A stretch of 64,000 nucleotides of DNA from Hydrogenophaga sp. BPS33. Its GTDB lineage: Bacteria; Pseudomonadota; Gammaproteobacteria; Burkholderiales; Burkholderiaceae_C. The notes beneath the pieces are model-generated. The model ran no database searches. It had not been told where the DNA came from and saw nothing but the letters and a program-made list of their open reading frames with translations. The stretch spans positions 186,001 to 250,000 of the forward strand of contig NZ_CP044549.1 of the NCBI RefSeq assembly GCF_009859475.1, read 5' to 3'. Below, piece after piece: positions 33,184 to 42,878 of the stretch. Position numbers and translations under genes: made by a program. Each line of letters starts with the position of its first letter. Position 1 is the stretch's first letter.

Positions 33184-33785
33184 ATCAGGCCTTCGGCCTT
33201 CATCGCCGCCTGCACGGCAGGACGCGCGCCAACGCGGGCACGGTAGGCGTTGAGGTTGGCAAAACCGCTGATGTCCACGCCCACGCGCGGTGCCCAGTTG
33301 GTGACGGTGAACAGGTAACCATCGGCCACGCTGAAGTTGTCACCCAGCAGGTACTGCTTGCCCGCCAGCTCGGCGTCCACCCACTTCAGGCGTTGGCCCA
33401 GCTTGTCCTTGGTGCTGGTTTTCACCTCGTCGGGGGTGGCGGGATTGAACAGGGGTGAGAAGCCCTTGTGCACCTCGGTGCCAATGAAGTTCAGCCATTC
33501 CTGCAGGCGGTAGCGCGGCAGCGTGCCGTTGGCAGGGGCCAGGTTTTTCTGCGGCGCCTGGTCGGCGATGTACTGCACGATGGCCGGGCCTTCGCGCAGG
33601 CGCTCGCCGTTGTCGAGTTCCAGGAGTGGCACATAGCCCAGCGGGTTGATGGTGTAGTAGTCGGTGCCGTCGGGCAACTGGTGCGTCTTGGTGGGGGCGG
33701 GAATGGCTTCGAACCTCAGGCCGGACTCGTGCAGGGCAATGTGTGGCGAGAGCGAGCAGGCGCCGGGGGAGTAGTAAAGCTTCAT
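33180..33785 (-). CDS. Glutathione S-transferase, bacterial beta-type
   Basis: A 201-residue cytosolic GST. The N-terminal thioredoxin fold starts MKLYYSPGACSLSPHIALHESG with the beta-class cysteine in PGACS, and the glutathione-contact loop contains NPLGYVPLLEL and EGPAIVQYI. The C-terminal all-helical domain carries LLGDNFSVADGYLFTV. It conjugates glutathione to electrophiles or acts as a peroxidase. It is divergent from speB with 220 bases between. Confidence 0.92.
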   Translation of the reverse strand: MKLYYSPGACSLSPHIALHESGLRFEAIPAPTKTHQLPDGTDYYTINPLGYVPLLELDNGERLREGPAIVQYIADQAPQKNLAPANGTLPRYRLQEWLNFIGTEVHKGFSPLFNPATPDEVKTSTKDKLGQRLKWVDAELAGKQYLLGDNFSVADGYLFTVTNWAPRVGVDISGFANLNAYRARVGARPAVQAAMKAEGLI

Positions 33786-34005
33786 GGAGTTGTCGTCCTC
33801 GGTATGGGCCACCAGGATGGGGCACCTGGTGGCCGATGCTATCCGCGAGTGGCGGGCCTTGCAGGGCCGTGGGGATTGGCAAGCTTGAGTCACCTGGGCC
33901 AAACCGGGTGGATGCGCACGCGCTCGACCAATTGGACTCATGGGGTCCGTGGCCGGGCGGTATCGTCGTGCACCTTCCGTGCTCTCACCACCAAGGACGT
34001 TTCCC

Positions 34006-34935
34006 ATGGCCCTGGGTCAGTTTGCCTTCGCCAACAACAGCAACCGCTTTCTCGCCTGCGAGCCCTTGGCGGACCAGCCCTTCGCGATCGCGGGTGTGCC
34101 CTACGACGGGGTGGTGACGAACCGGCCGGGCGCGCGCTTCGGTCCGCAGGCCATCCGCGCCGCGAGTCTGATGCTGTGCGACGCGATCCATCCGGTGTTC
34201 GACGTGTCGCCGCTGTCGCACCTGGGTGACGCGCTCGATATGCGCCTGCCCAACGCCTCGCCGCTGCCCGAGGTGCGCCGCCACATCGAAGAACAGGCCA
34301 CGGCGCTGATGGCCCGGCACCATTGCGTGTTCCTGGGCGGTGACCACTCGGTCACGCTGTCGCTGCTGCGCGCGGCCAAGGCCCGTCATGGCGGCGAACC
34401 GCTGGCCCTGCTGCACTTCGATGCGCATTGCGACACCTGGAGCGACCACTTCGGCGAACCCTCGGGCCATGGCACCTGGACCTACGAGGCCCTGCAGGAA
34501 GGGCTGGTCAGTCCCGCGCACACGGTGCAGATCGGCATCCGCTCCAGCGGCGAGCGCGCCGCGCGCGAGTACGTGGCCGATCAGGGCGGACAGATCTTCA
34601 CCGCGCGTGCCTTGCGGGGGCTCGATGGCGCGGGCCTTCGGCCGGCCATCGACGCGATCCGCGCGCGCATGGGCCAGCGCCCTTGTTACCTCACGCTCGA
34701 CATCGATTGCCTGGACCCGGCCTTCGCGCCCGGCACCGGCACGCCCGAGCCCGGTGGCATGAGCAGTTCGCAGGTGCTGACCTTGCTGGAAGAACTGGCC
34801 GATCTGAACTGGATCGGCATGGACTGTGTCGAGGTGGCCCCGGCCTACGACCACGCCGAACTCACCACCAACGCCGCCGCCACCTTCGTGTGGACCTACC
34901 TCGCGGGCCAGGTCTCGAAACGCTTGAAGGCATGA
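34006..34935 (+). CDS. speB: Agmatinase/ureohydrolase
   Basis: A 309-residue arginase-superfamily enzyme, probably agmatinase (agmatine to putrescine plus urea). Mn-binding motifs are GGDHS (His114), FDAHCDTW and TLDIDCLDPAFAPGTGTPEPGG, all intact. AAGGA lies 8 bases before the ATG. It ends at the start of the puuB gene, which puts putrescine production next to putrescine breakdown. Related guanidino-acid hydrolases cannot be excluded by sequence alone. Confidence 0.87.
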   Translation: MALGQFAFANNSNRFLACEPLADQPFAIAGVPYDGVVTNRPGARFGPQAIRAASLMLCDAIHPVFDVSPLSHLGDALDMRLPNASPLPEVRRHIEEQATALMARHHCVFLGGDHSVTLSLLRAAKARHGGEPLALLHFDAHCDTWSDHFGEPSGHGTWTYEALQEGLVSPAHTVQIGIRSSGERAAREYVADQGGQIFTARALRGLDGAGLRPAIDAIRARMGQRPCYLTLDIDCLDPAFAPGTGTPEPGGMSSSQVLTLLEELADLNWIGMDCVEVAPAYDHAELTTNAAATFVWTYLAGQVSKRLKA

Positions 34936-34940
34936 CGGGC

Positions 34941-36254
34941 ATGTTCACACGCACGTCGCTGCTCCATTCCGACACCCAGCTCAACCAGCAGAGCTACTAC
35001 GAGGCCAGTGTGCAGCGGCCCGCGCCATTGCCGCGACTGGGGGCATCGCTGGACGTGGACGTGGTGGTGGTGGGTGCGGGCTTCTCGGGCCTGAGCGCCG
35101 CGCTGGAGCTTGCGCAGCGTGGTCTTTCGGTGGTGGTGCTGGAGGCCGATCGCATCGGCAGCGGCGCGAGCGGGCGCAACGGCGGCCAGGCCATCGTGGG
35201 CTACGCCAGCGGCATGGGGCCGTTCGAGCAGCAACTGGCCGCGGCCGATGCGCGGCGCGCGTGGGACATGTCGCTCGAAGCCATCGACCTGATCGACGCG
35301 CGCATCGCCGCGCACGGCATTCACTGCGATCGGGTCAATGGCTATGTATACGTGGCCGACTCACCGCGCAAGGCATGTGAATTGCACGAGGAGATGGAAG
35401 GCCTGACACGGCGTGGCGTGGCGGTGGAGTGGGCCGAGGGCGCCGACGTGTCCCGGCTCATCGACAGCCCGCGTTACCGGGTGGCCGGCCGCGAACAACG
35501 TTCCGGACACCTGCACCCGTTGAAGTACGCGCTGGGCCTGGCACGGGCCGCGCAGGCATTGGGCGTGCGCATCTTCGAACAATCGCCGGTGACAGATCTG
35601 CAACGCGGCAACACACTGGTGGCGCGCACGGCCAAGGGCCAGGTGAAGGCGCGCTTCGGCGTGCTCGCGGGCAACTGCATGCTGCCCGAGTACGGCCCGC
35701 AAGTGGCGCCTGAAATCGCCCCGCGCATCATGCCGGTGGGCACCTACATCGTGGGCACCGCGCCGCTCGATCCCGCGCTGTGCGCGCGCCTGATCCCGGG
35801 CAACGCGGCGGTGTGCGACAACAACTTCGTGCTCGACTACTTCCGCTTCAGCGCCGACCACCGCATGCTGTTCGGCGGACGGGTGAGCTACACCACGCGC
35901 ACACCGTCCCGGCTGGAGGCGGTGATGCGCGAACGCATGGGACAGGTGTTCCCCGCGCTGGCCGGTGTGCCGATCGAATATGTGTGGGGTGGCTTCGTCG
36001 ACATCAGCATGAACCGCGCGCCCGATTTCGGCCGCCTGGGCGACAACCTGTACTACCTGCAGGGCTTCAGCGGCCATGGTGTGGCACTCACGGGGCTGGC
36101 GGGCAAGTTGGTAGCCGAAGCGGTGGCCGGGCAAGCGGGTCGCTTCGACGTGTATGCCGGTCTCCAGCACCGCCGATTTCCGGGTGGGCCGCTGCTGCGC
36201 ACACCCAGCCTGGCGCTGGGCATGTTGTGGCACCGGCTGCGCGACGTGTTGTAA
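34941..36254 (+). CDS. puuB: Gamma-glutamylputrescine oxidase (FAD)
   Basis: A 437-residue DAO-family flavoenzyme that oxidises gamma-glutamylputrescine to gamma-glutamyl-aminobutyraldehyde. The Rossmann motif VVVGAGFSGLSAALELAQRG lies near residue 37, RIGSGASGRNGGQAI follows, and the C-terminal GFSGHGVALTGLAGKLVAEAV closes the FAD site, as in PuuB. An ATG at 34932 overlapping the speB stop (ATGA) is an alternative start. I prefer 34941 because GAAGG is 10 bases upstream. Sarcosine-oxidase-like alternatives exist, but the polyamine cluster supports PuuB. Confidence 0.87.
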   Translation: MFTRTSLLHSDTQLNQQSYYEASVQRPAPLPRLGASLDVDVVVVGAGFSGLSAALELAQRGLSVVVLEADRIGSGASGRNGGQAIVGYASGMGPFEQQLAAADARRAWDMSLEAIDLIDARIAAHGIHCDRVNGYVYVADSPRKACELHEEMEGLTRRGVAVEWAEGADVSRLIDSPRYRVAGREQRSGHLHPLKYALGLARAAQALGVRIFEQSPVTDLQRGNTLVARTAKGQVKARFGVLAGNCMLPEYGPQVAPEIAPRIMPVGTYIVGTAPLDPALCARLIPGNAAVCDNNFVLDYFRFSADHRMLFGGRVSYTTRTPSRLEAVMRERMGQVFPALAGVPIEYVWGGFVDISMNRAPDFGRLGDNLYYLQGFSGHGVALTGLAGKLVAEAVAGQAGRFDVYAGLQHRRFPGGPLLRTPSLALGMLWHRLRDVL

Positions 36255-36261
36255 GCCTTTT

Positions 36262-37746
36262 TTAGAAGTTGTTCACAAGCTGGGCCAGCAGGGGCCCGCA
36301 GCGTTCGATTTCGGCCATGGGCGCATAGCCATAACCGACCACCAGCCCCCGCAGGTCGTGGCGTTGCAGGCAATAGGCCGACAGAGGCCGCACGGTGAGG
36401 CCGTGTTGTGCGATGCGTTGCGCCAGCGCCCGGTCGTCGGTGCCACCGGGCAGGCGCAGGCACAGGTGCAGGCCTTGTTCGGCGCCGCTGATGCTCGGTC
36501 CCTCGGGGGCGCTGTCGTGCAGCACGGGTTCGAGGGCATCGAGCAGAGACTTGCGCCGCTCGGCATAGTTCTGGCGCGCGCGGCGCAGAGCGCTGGTGAA
36601 GTGCCCCATTTCGATGAACTCGGCGAGCGCGGCCTGCACCGGCATCTGGCCCGGGCGGTTGAGGTCGTAGTGGGCCTGCTTGAACGCCGCCACCAGGGGC
36701 TTGGGCACCACCAGATAGCCGATCTTCAAGCCCGGGTAGAGCACCTTGGAGAAGGTGCCCATGTAGAACACGCGGCCGTCGGTGTCCAAACCCTCCAGGC
36801 TGGAGAGCGGCGGGCCGCTGAAGCGGTATTCGCTGTCGTAGTCGTCTTCCAGCACCCAGGCGTCGTGCGCGCGCGCCGTGGCCAGCAACTGGTGGCGGCG
36901 CGGCAGCGACATGACCGCGCCGGTGGGGTATTGGTGCGAGGGCGTGACGTAGATCAGCCGGGGTGTGCGGGTATTGTCGGCGGTGCTGGGGTTGATGCCC
37001 TGCTCGTCCACCGCCACCGGGTGGATGGCCAGGCCAGTGGCCATGAAGGCTTTGACGGCACCCCAGTAGGCCGGGTCTTCCACCCACACGGTGTCGCCGT
37101 GGTCGGCCAGCAGGCGTGCGCAGAGTTCGAGCGACTGCTGGGTGCCGGTGGTGATGATCACCTGGTCGGCCTCGAGTTGCACGCTGCGGAACACGCGCAG
37201 GTAGTCGGCCACGGCGCGGCGCAGCGGTGCATAGCCGCCGGAGTCGTTGTAGTCCAGCATGTCCGGGTAGGTCATGCGCCAGTGCTTGTTCTGCAGACGC
37301 TGCCAGAGCGTGAGCGGGAAGGCGCTGAAGTCGGCGATGCCGGGGGTGAAGGGCTGTACCTCGAGTTCGGCGGCACTGAACTGGGTCGCCAGTGCCAGAC
37401 CACGAGAGGAAAGCCTGTCGGCCTGCGCGGTGACACCCTGGGCGTGGCCGTTGCGCGGCGACCGCCCGGGTGTGGTGCGTGGCACGTTGTCGCTCACATA
37501 GGTGCCACTTCCGACGCGGCTGGCCAGATAGCCTTCGACACTGAGCTGGTTGATGGCCGCCACGACGGTGTTGCGCGACAGGCGCAGATCCTGCGCCAGA
37601 TCGCGGCTGGAAGGCAAGCGCTCACCTGCGCCCAACTTGCCATCCAGCATCGCACGGCGCAGGGCTTCGTAGAGCTGGCGGTGCAAGGGCAGCACATCTT
37701 CGGCGCCGAGACGGCTCATCTCGGCCAGGAGGAGTTCAGAGAGCAT
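36262..37746 (-). CDS. MocR/PdxR-type GntR regulator with aminotransferase-like domain
   Basis: A 494-residue chimeric regulator. The N-terminal GntR winged helix (LPLHRQLYEALRRAMLDGKLGAGERLPSSRDLAQDLRLSRNTV... GSGTYV) is fused to a fold-type I aminotransferase domain (TTGTQQSLELCARLL, DDYDSEYRFSG, and the PLP lysine region YMGTFSKVLYPGLKIGY). MocR proteins sense PLP-bound amines or amino acids. It is divergent from puuD with three direct repeats between, so it probably controls the putrescine/GABA genes, as GabR does in Bacillus. The effector is inferred. Confidence 0.9.
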   Translation of the reverse strand: MLSELLLAEMSRLGAEDVLPLHRQLYEALRRAMLDGKLGAGERLPSSRDLAQDLRLSRNTVVAAINQLSVEGYLASRVGSGTYVSDNVPRTTPGRSPRNGHAQGVTAQADRLSSRGLALATQFSAAELEVQPFTPGIADFSAFPLTLWQRLQNKHWRMTYPDMLDYNDSGGYAPLRRAVADYLRVFRSVQLEADQVIITTGTQQSLELCARLLADHGDTVWVEDPAYWGAVKAFMATGLAIHPVAVDEQGINPSTADNTRTPRLIYVTPSHQYPTGAVMSLPRRHQLLATARAHDAWVLEDDYDSEYRFSGPPLSSLEGLDTDGRVFYMGTFSKVLYPGLKIGYLVVPKPLVAAFKQAHYDLNRPGQMPVQAALAEFIEMGHFTSALRRARQNYAERRKSLLDALEPVLHDSAPEGPSISGAEQGLHLCLRLPGGTDDRALAQRIAQHGLTVRPLSAYCLQRHDLRGLVVGYGYAPMAEIERCGPLLAQLVNNF

Positions 37747-37775
37747 GGGGTCGCTTCTTCCGGTTCGGCGCTGTC

Positions 37776-37829
37776 AATTGGCTCCACGGTGTGGGCCTAA
37801 CTGGCTCTCATTCTGATCCAATTGGCCCC
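37776..37829. promoter_or_regulatory. Three direct repeats, probable MocR operators
   Basis: AATTGGCTCC (37776-37785), AACTGGCTCT (37799-37808) and AATTGGCCCC (37820-37829) are phased 23 and 21 bases apart, about two helical turns. They lie between the MocR start (37746) and the puuD start (37860). Direct rather than inverted repeats are typical of MocR-family operators. The binding protein is inferred. Confidence 0.72.
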
Positions 37830-37859
37830 GCACAATGAATGCCATTGTTTGGAGTCCTC

Positions 37860-38654
37860 ATGAACAAGCCGACGTGCATGGTCTGGCTGCCTGCCGACCA
37901 CCGATTGATGGGCGACCACGGGCACCAGATGCCCTTTTTGCTGCTGGGTGACAAGTACGCCCGCGCGGTCAAGGTCGGGTCGCAGGCCCAGCCCGTGATG
38001 TTTCCCCTGGCCGACACCGGTCAGATCAGCGAGCTGCTCGCGCTGGTGGACGGGGTGATGTTGACCGGTTCGCCGTCGAACGTGCATCCATCGCACTTCA
38101 ACGAAGACGTGGCCGACCCCAGTCTGCCACTCGATGCCGACCGCGACCTGCTCACGCTGGCGCTGGTGAAGGCCTGTGTGCACGAGGGCGTGCCGCTGCT
38201 GGGCATTTGCCGCGGCTTCCAGGAAATCAACGTCGCCCTGGGCGGCACGCTGCACCAGCGCGTGCACGAGGTGCCGGGGATGCTGGACCACCGCGAGCCC
38301 AAGGCGGCGCCGCCGGAGGAGCAGTACGCGCCGCGCCACTGCATCCGCCTGGCGCCCGGCAGCGTGTTCGAGGCGTGGGCCGGCGGCCAAGCCGAAACAC
38401 AGGTGAATTCGCTGCACGGCCAGGGCATTGCCCGCCTGGCCGCGGGGCTGGAGCCCTTGGCGCACGCGCCCGATGGTCTGGTGGAAGCGTTTGCCGTGCG
38501 CGGGGCGCGCACTTTCGCCTACGCGGTGCAGTTCCACCCGGAGTGGCGCTGCTGGGAAACGCCCTTCTACGCCGCGATCTTCGACGCGTTTGGCCGCGCC
38601 TGCCGCCAACGCATGAACCTGCGCCTGCAAGCGGCCGACCTGGCGAGAGCTTGA
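37860..38654 (+). CDS. puuD: Gamma-glutamyl-gamma-aminobutyrate hydrolase (class I amidotransferase fold)
   Basis: A 264-residue glutamine-amidotransferase-like hydrolase that frees GABA from gamma-glutamyl-GABA. The catalytic triad is visible: Cys117 in GICRGFQ, and His226 and Glu228 in AVQFHPEW. The family start MVWLPADHRLMGDHGHQMPF is also seen. It begins a plus-strand run with puuA and spuC and faces the MocR gene. The start at 37860 is preferred over a frame beginning 7 codons earlier. In this pathway it follows PuuC (45-47 kb). Confidence 0.88.
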   Translation: MNKPTCMVWLPADHRLMGDHGHQMPFLLLGDKYARAVKVGSQAQPVMFPLADTGQISELLALVDGVMLTGSPSNVHPSHFNEDVADPSLPLDADRDLLTLALVKACVHEGVPLLGICRGFQEINVALGGTLHQRVHEVPGMLDHREPKAAPPEEQYAPRHCIRLAPGSVFEAWAGGQAETQVNSLHGQGIARLAAGLEPLAHAPDGLVEAFAVRGARTFAYAVQFHPEWRCWETPFYAAIFDAFGRACRQRMNLRLQAADLARA

Positions 38655-38685
38655 ACACCCCTGACAACCCCAACGGAGATGGCAC

Positions 38686-40053
38686 ATGACAGCCCCCCAA
38701 AAGATGAACTTCAACGATCTGGAGAACTGGCTCAACCAGCACCGCGTGACCGAAGTGGAGTGCCTCGTCCCTGACTTGACCGGGGTGGCGCGCGGCAAGA
38801 TCCTGCCACGCGAGAAGTTCACCGAAGACCGGGGCATGCGCTTGCCGCAGGGCATCGTGGCGATGGGGGTGACGGGTGAGTTTCCGGCCAGCGGCCCGTA
38901 CTACGACGTGATCGAGCCGACCGACCGCGACATGCAGTTGCGCCCGGACCCTGCCACGGTGCGCATCGTGCCCTGGGCCACCGACCCGACCGCGCAGGTG
39001 ATCCACGACTGCTTCGACCACCAGGGCAAGCTGGTGCCGTTCGCGCCGCGCAGCGTGTTGCGCCACGTGTGCGAACTCTTCGACGCCGAGGGGCTGGAGC
39101 CGGTGGTGGCGCCCGAGCTGGAGTTCTACCTCACCGCGCGCAACACCGATCCGAACACGCTGCTCAAGCCACCCATTGGCCGCAGCGGCCGCGCCGAAAC
39201 CTCGCGCCAGGCGTATTCGATCGACGCGGTGAACGAGTTCGACCCGTTGTTCGAGGAGATCTACGACTACTGCGACAAGATGCAGCTCAACGTGGACACG
39301 CTGATCCACGAAGTGGGCGCGGGGCAGATGGAGATCAACTTCTTCCACGCCCACCCGCTGGGCTTGGCCGACGAGGTGTTCTTCTTCAAGCGCACGGTGC
39401 GCGAGTCGGCGTTGCGGCACGACATGTACGCCACCTTCATGGCCAAGCCGATCGCGGGCGAGCCGGGCTCGGCGATGCATGTGCACCAGAGCATGCTGAA
39501 CAAGGCCACGGGCAAGAACATCTTCAGCAACGAAGACGGCACGCCGTCCGAGGCCTTCTACCACTACATCGGCGGCCTGCAGCGCTACATCCCGGCCGCC
39601 ATGGCGCTGGTGGCGCCGTACGTGAACAGCTACCGCCGCCTCTCGCGCCACACGGCCGCGCCGATCAACATCGAGTGGGGCCACGACAACCGCACGGTGG
39701 GCATCCGTTCCCCCATTTCGTCGCCCGAGGCGCGCCGCGTGGAGAACCGCGTGATCGGCGCCGACGCCAATCCCTACGTGGCCATGGCGATGACGCTGGC
39801 CTGCGGCTACCTGGGCCTGAAGAACAAGATCAAGCCCAAGCCGGAGATGCGGGGCGACGCCTACCTCTCGCCATACTCGTTGCCGCGCAGCCTGGGCGAG
39901 GCGCTGGACTGGCTGCGCCGCGAGACCGACTTGCACGACGTGCTGGGCAAGGAGTTCATCACCATCTACACCGAGATCAAGGAGCTGGAGTTCGACGAGT
40001 TCATGAAGGTCATCTCTCCTTGGGAACGTGAACACCTGCTATTGCATGTTTGA
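38686..40053 (+). CDS. puuA: Gamma-glutamylputrescine synthetase (glutamine synthetase fold)
   Basis: A 455-residue glutamine-synthetase homologue that ligates glutamate to putrescine. Glutamine-synthetase active-site blocks are intact: APELEFYL, AGQMEINFFH, GSAMHVHQSM, NSYRRLSRHTAAP, NRTVGIRSP and the C-terminal RRVENRVIGADANPYVAMA. The N-terminal LVPDLTGVARGKILP is typical of PuuA/GlnA3-like enzymes rather than true GlnA. It follows puuD by 31 bases and precedes spuC by 12. A second, more divergent homologue lies at 49012-50385. Confidence 0.9.
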   Translation: MTAPQKMNFNDLENWLNQHRVTEVECLVPDLTGVARGKILPREKFTEDRGMRLPQGIVAMGVTGEFPASGPYYDVIEPTDRDMQLRPDPATVRIVPWATDPTAQVIHDCFDHQGKLVPFAPRSVLRHVCELFDAEGLEPVVAPELEFYLTARNTDPNTLLKPPIGRSGRAETSRQAYSIDAVNEFDPLFEEIYDYCDKMQLNVDTLIHEVGAGQMEINFFHAHPLGLADEVFFFKRTVRESALRHDMYATFMAKPIAGEPGSAMHVHQSMLNKATGKNIFSNEDGTPSEAFYHYIGGLQRYIPAAMALVAPYVNSYRRLSRHTAAPINIEWGHDNRTVGIRSPISSPEARRVENRVIGADANPYVAMAMTLACGYLGLKNKIKPKPEMRGDAYLSPYSLPRSLGEALDWLRRETDLHDVLGKEFITIYTEIKELEFDEFMKVISPWEREHLLLHV

Positions 40054-40065
40054 AAGAGAAGCGAC

Positions 40066-41505
40066 ATGACCCCATCCCCCCTCATCGCCCCGCCCGCGCT
40101 CGTGCGCCGCGCCGAGAAGCACGACACCAAGGCCATCCAGGCCCTGGACAGCGCGCATTTCATCCACCCCTTCACCGACCACGGCGATCTGGCCACGCGC
40201 GGCTCGCGCGTGATCACGCACGCCGACAACATCTATGTGTGGGACTCCGAGGGCCACAAGATCCTCGACGCCATGAGCGGCCTGTGGTGCGTCAACGCCG
40301 GCTATGGCCGCAAGGAACTGGCCGATGCCGGTTACCAGCAGATGATGACGCTGCCGTTCTACAACAGCTTCTTCCAGACCACCAACGTGCCGGCGGTGCA
40401 GTTGGCGGCCAAGCTGTCGCAGTTGGCGCCCGAGGTGGGCGGGCGCAAGTTCGAGCATGTCTTCTTCTCCAGCAGCGGCTCGGAGAGCAACGACACCAAC
40501 GTGCGCATGGTGCGCCGCTACTGGGATCTGCTGGGCCAGCCGCAGCGCAAGGTGATCATCAGCCGCCACAACGCCTACCACGGCAGCACCATGGCCGGCG
40601 CGTCGCTCGGTGGCATGGGCGGCATGCACGCGCAGGGCGACCTGCCCATCCCCGACATCGTGCACATCGAGCAACCGTACTTTGCCGAGAACGCCCTGCC
40701 GGGCGAGAGCCCGGCCGCCTTTGGCCTGCGCGCCGCGCGCTGGCTCGAAGAAAAGATCCTGTCGATCGGCGCCAACAAGATCGCCGCCTTCATCGCCGAA
40801 CCCGTGCAGGGTGCTGGCGGGGTGATCATTCCGCCCGACACCTACTGGCCCGAGATCCAGCGCATCGTGGACAAGCACGGCATCCTGCTGATTTCGGACG
40901 AGGTGATCTGCGCCTTCGGGCGCCTGGGCCACTGGTTCGCCTACGAGAAATTCGGCTACAAGCCCGACCTGGTGACCTTTGCCAAGGGCGTGACCAGCGG
41001 CTACGTGCCCCTGGGCGGCGTGATGGTGGGCGATCGTGTGGCCCAGGTGCTGATCGAGAAGGGCGGTGAGTTCAACCACGGCTACACCTACAGCGGCCAC
41101 CCGGTGGCCTGCGCGGTGGCGCTGGCCAACATCGAACTGATCGAGCGCGAGGGCCTGGTCGAGCGCGTGAAGAACGACACCGGCCCCTACCTGGCACAGC
41201 GCTTTGCCGAACTCAACGACCACCCGCTGGTGGGGGCGGCCGAGACCTGCGGCTTCGTCGCGGGCCTCACGCTGGTCCGGCACAAGAAGCCCTTGCAGGC
41301 CTTCGACGAGGCCCTGGGCGTGGGCATGCGCTGCCGTGCGCACTGCTTCTCCCAGGGCCTGATCATGCGCGCCGTGGGCGACCGCATGATCATCGCGCCG
41401 CCGCTGGTGATGACGCGCGAGCAGATCGACGACATGATGAAGCTGATCAAACGCTGCCTGGATCTCACGGAGAGCGAGTTGCGCCAGGCGGGCCAATGGC
41501 CCTGA
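40066..41505 (+). CDS. spuC: Putrescine/diamine:pyruvate aminotransferase (class III)
   Basis: A 479-residue class III omega-aminotransferase close to SpuC: LDAMSGLWCVNAGYGRKELADAG, FFSSSGSESNDTNVRMVRRYW, SRHNAYHGSTMAGASLGGM, LISDEVICAFGRLGHWF, and the PLP lysine Lys307 in FAKGVTSGYVPLGGV. It would convert putrescine directly to 4-aminobutyraldehyde, parallel to the gamma-glutamyl route. It lies 12 bases after puuA. The potF gene starts 180 bases later after an intergenic region with a TAGAAT box at 41539-41544. Confidence 0.9.
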   Translation: MTPSPLIAPPALVRRAEKHDTKAIQALDSAHFIHPFTDHGDLATRGSRVITHADNIYVWDSEGHKILDAMSGLWCVNAGYGRKELADAGYQQMMTLPFYNSFFQTTNVPAVQLAAKLSQLAPEVGGRKFEHVFFSSSGSESNDTNVRMVRRYWDLLGQPQRKVIISRHNAYHGSTMAGASLGGMGGMHAQGDLPIPDIVHIEQPYFAENALPGESPAAFGLRAARWLEEKILSIGANKIAAFIAEPVQGAGGVIIPPDTYWPEIQRIVDKHGILLISDEVICAFGRLGHWFAYEKFGYKPDLVTFAKGVTSGYVPLGGVMVGDRVAQVLIEKGGEFNHGYTYSGHPVACAVALANIELIEREGLVERVKNDTGPYLAQRFAELNDHPLVGAAETCGFVAGLTLVRHKKPLQAFDEALGVGMRCRAHCFSQGLIMRAVGDRMIIAPPLVMTREQIDDMMKLIKRCLDLTESELRQAGQWP

Positions 41506-41685
41506 CAAAACTCGCGCCAGGCACGTGGATGTGCGCACTAGAATGTTTTCCGGCAGTTACAAAGGGCGGCTTCCTTGAGATGCCGCCCGCCCGTCCTGGG
41601 TCTGGATATTGCTTGCAACTTCAAGCGCATCCGGCCCCGCCTGTTTGAGTCTTTCGGTTAACAACCTCCTGGAGTGAGCAACACC

Positions 41686-42858
41686 ATGAAGAAGCATGTT
41701 CTGGTTCTCGCGATGTCGGCAGCCCTGCTGCTGGCCGCATGTGGAAAGAAAGAGGAGCCGGTGGCCGCTCCTGCCGAACCGGCACCGGTTGCGGCAGCGC
41801 CCGCAGCCCCTGCAGGCCCGGTGCTGGACGATGAGAAGGTCCTCAACGTCTACAACTGGCCCGACTACATCACCGAGAGCCTGATCGCCGACTTCGAGAA
41901 GGAGTACGGCGTGAAGGTGAACTACGACACCTTCGAGAACAACGAAGCGCTGCACGCCAAGCTGGTGGCCGGCAATTCGGGCTACGACATCGTGATCCCC
42001 ACGGCCGGCTTTGCGAAGAAGCAGATCGATGGCGGCCTGTACCAGCCGATCGACAAGAGCAAGCTGAAGAACTACGCCAACCTGGACACCGACTTCATGG
42101 CCAAGATCGCCGGCGTCGACCCCGAGAACAAGCACCTGGTGCCATGGGCCTGGGGCTTCACGACCGTGGGCATCAACAAGCAGAAGGTCGAGAAGGCACT
42201 GGGCGGCATGCCGATGCCCGAGAACGCCTGGGACCTGGTGTTCAAACCCGAGTACTCGAGCAAGCTGCGTTCGTGCGGCATCGCCTACCTGGATTCGCCC
42301 AGCGAAATCCTGCCGGTGGCGTTGCACTACGTGGGCAAGCCCGCGTACAGCGAGAACCCGGAAGACTTCAAGCTCGCGGGTGAGATGCTCAAGAAGGTGC
42401 GCAAGGATGTGCGCCTGTTCTCCAGCACCATGATCGACGACATCGCCGGCGGCAAGGCCTGCGCCTTCATCGGCTGGTCGGGCGACATCAACATCGCCGC
42501 CGACCGCGTGAAGGAAACCGGTGGCAAGGACGAGATCGTGCCGCTGCTGCCCACGGGTGGTGGCCTGGTGTTCATCGACACCATGGCCATTCCGAAGGAC
42601 GCCAAGCACGTGAACAACGCGCACGTGTTCATGGACTTCTACCTGCGCGCCGCCAACGCCGCGGCCATGGCCAACGAGATGAACTACCCCACCGGCAACA
42701 AGGCCGCGCTGGCCGACATCAAGGACGAGGTCAAGGGCAACAAGACCATCTTCCTGGGTCCGGAAGACACGGCGCGCCTGATTGCCACCGGCGGTTTCTC
42801 CAACGACATCTCCAGCGTGCTGAACGAGACCTACAACGCCTTCAAACGCGGCAAGTAA
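41686..42858 (+). CDS. potF: Putrescine/spermidine ABC transporter substrate-binding lipoprotein
   Basis: A 390-residue PotF/PotD-type polyamine-binding protein. It starts with a lipoprotein signal ending LLLAAC (Cys19) and a Pro/Ala-rich tether (about residues 22-48), so it should be anchored to a membrane, unlike soluble E. coli PotF. The mature fold has VLNVYNWPDYITESL, YDIVIPTAGFAKKQI, GGKACAFIGWSGDINIA and MNYPTGNKAA. GGAG lies 11 bases before the ATG. It is first in potFGHI, and an intrinsic terminator separates it from potG. Confidence 0.92.
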   Translation: MKKHVLVLAMSAALLLAACGKKEEPVAAPAEPAPVAAAPAAPAGPVLDDEKVLNVYNWPDYITESLIADFEKEYGVKVNYDTFENNEALHAKLVAGNSGYDIVIPTAGFAKKQIDGGLYQPIDKSKLKNYANLDTDFMAKIAGVDPENKHLVPWAWGFTTVGINKQKVEKALGGMPMPENAWDLVFKPEYSSKLRSCGIAYLDSPSEILPVALHYVGKPAYSENPEDFKLAGEMLKKVRKDVRLFSSTMIDDIAGGKACAFIGWSGDINIAADRVKETGGKDEIVPLLPTGGGLVFIDTMAIPKDAKHVNNAHVFMDFYLRAANAAAMANEMNYPTGNKAALADIKDEVKGNKTIFLGPEDTARLIATGGFSNDISSVLNETYNAFKRGK

Positions 42859-42878
42859 TCCCACTCGCAAGGGCTCGA

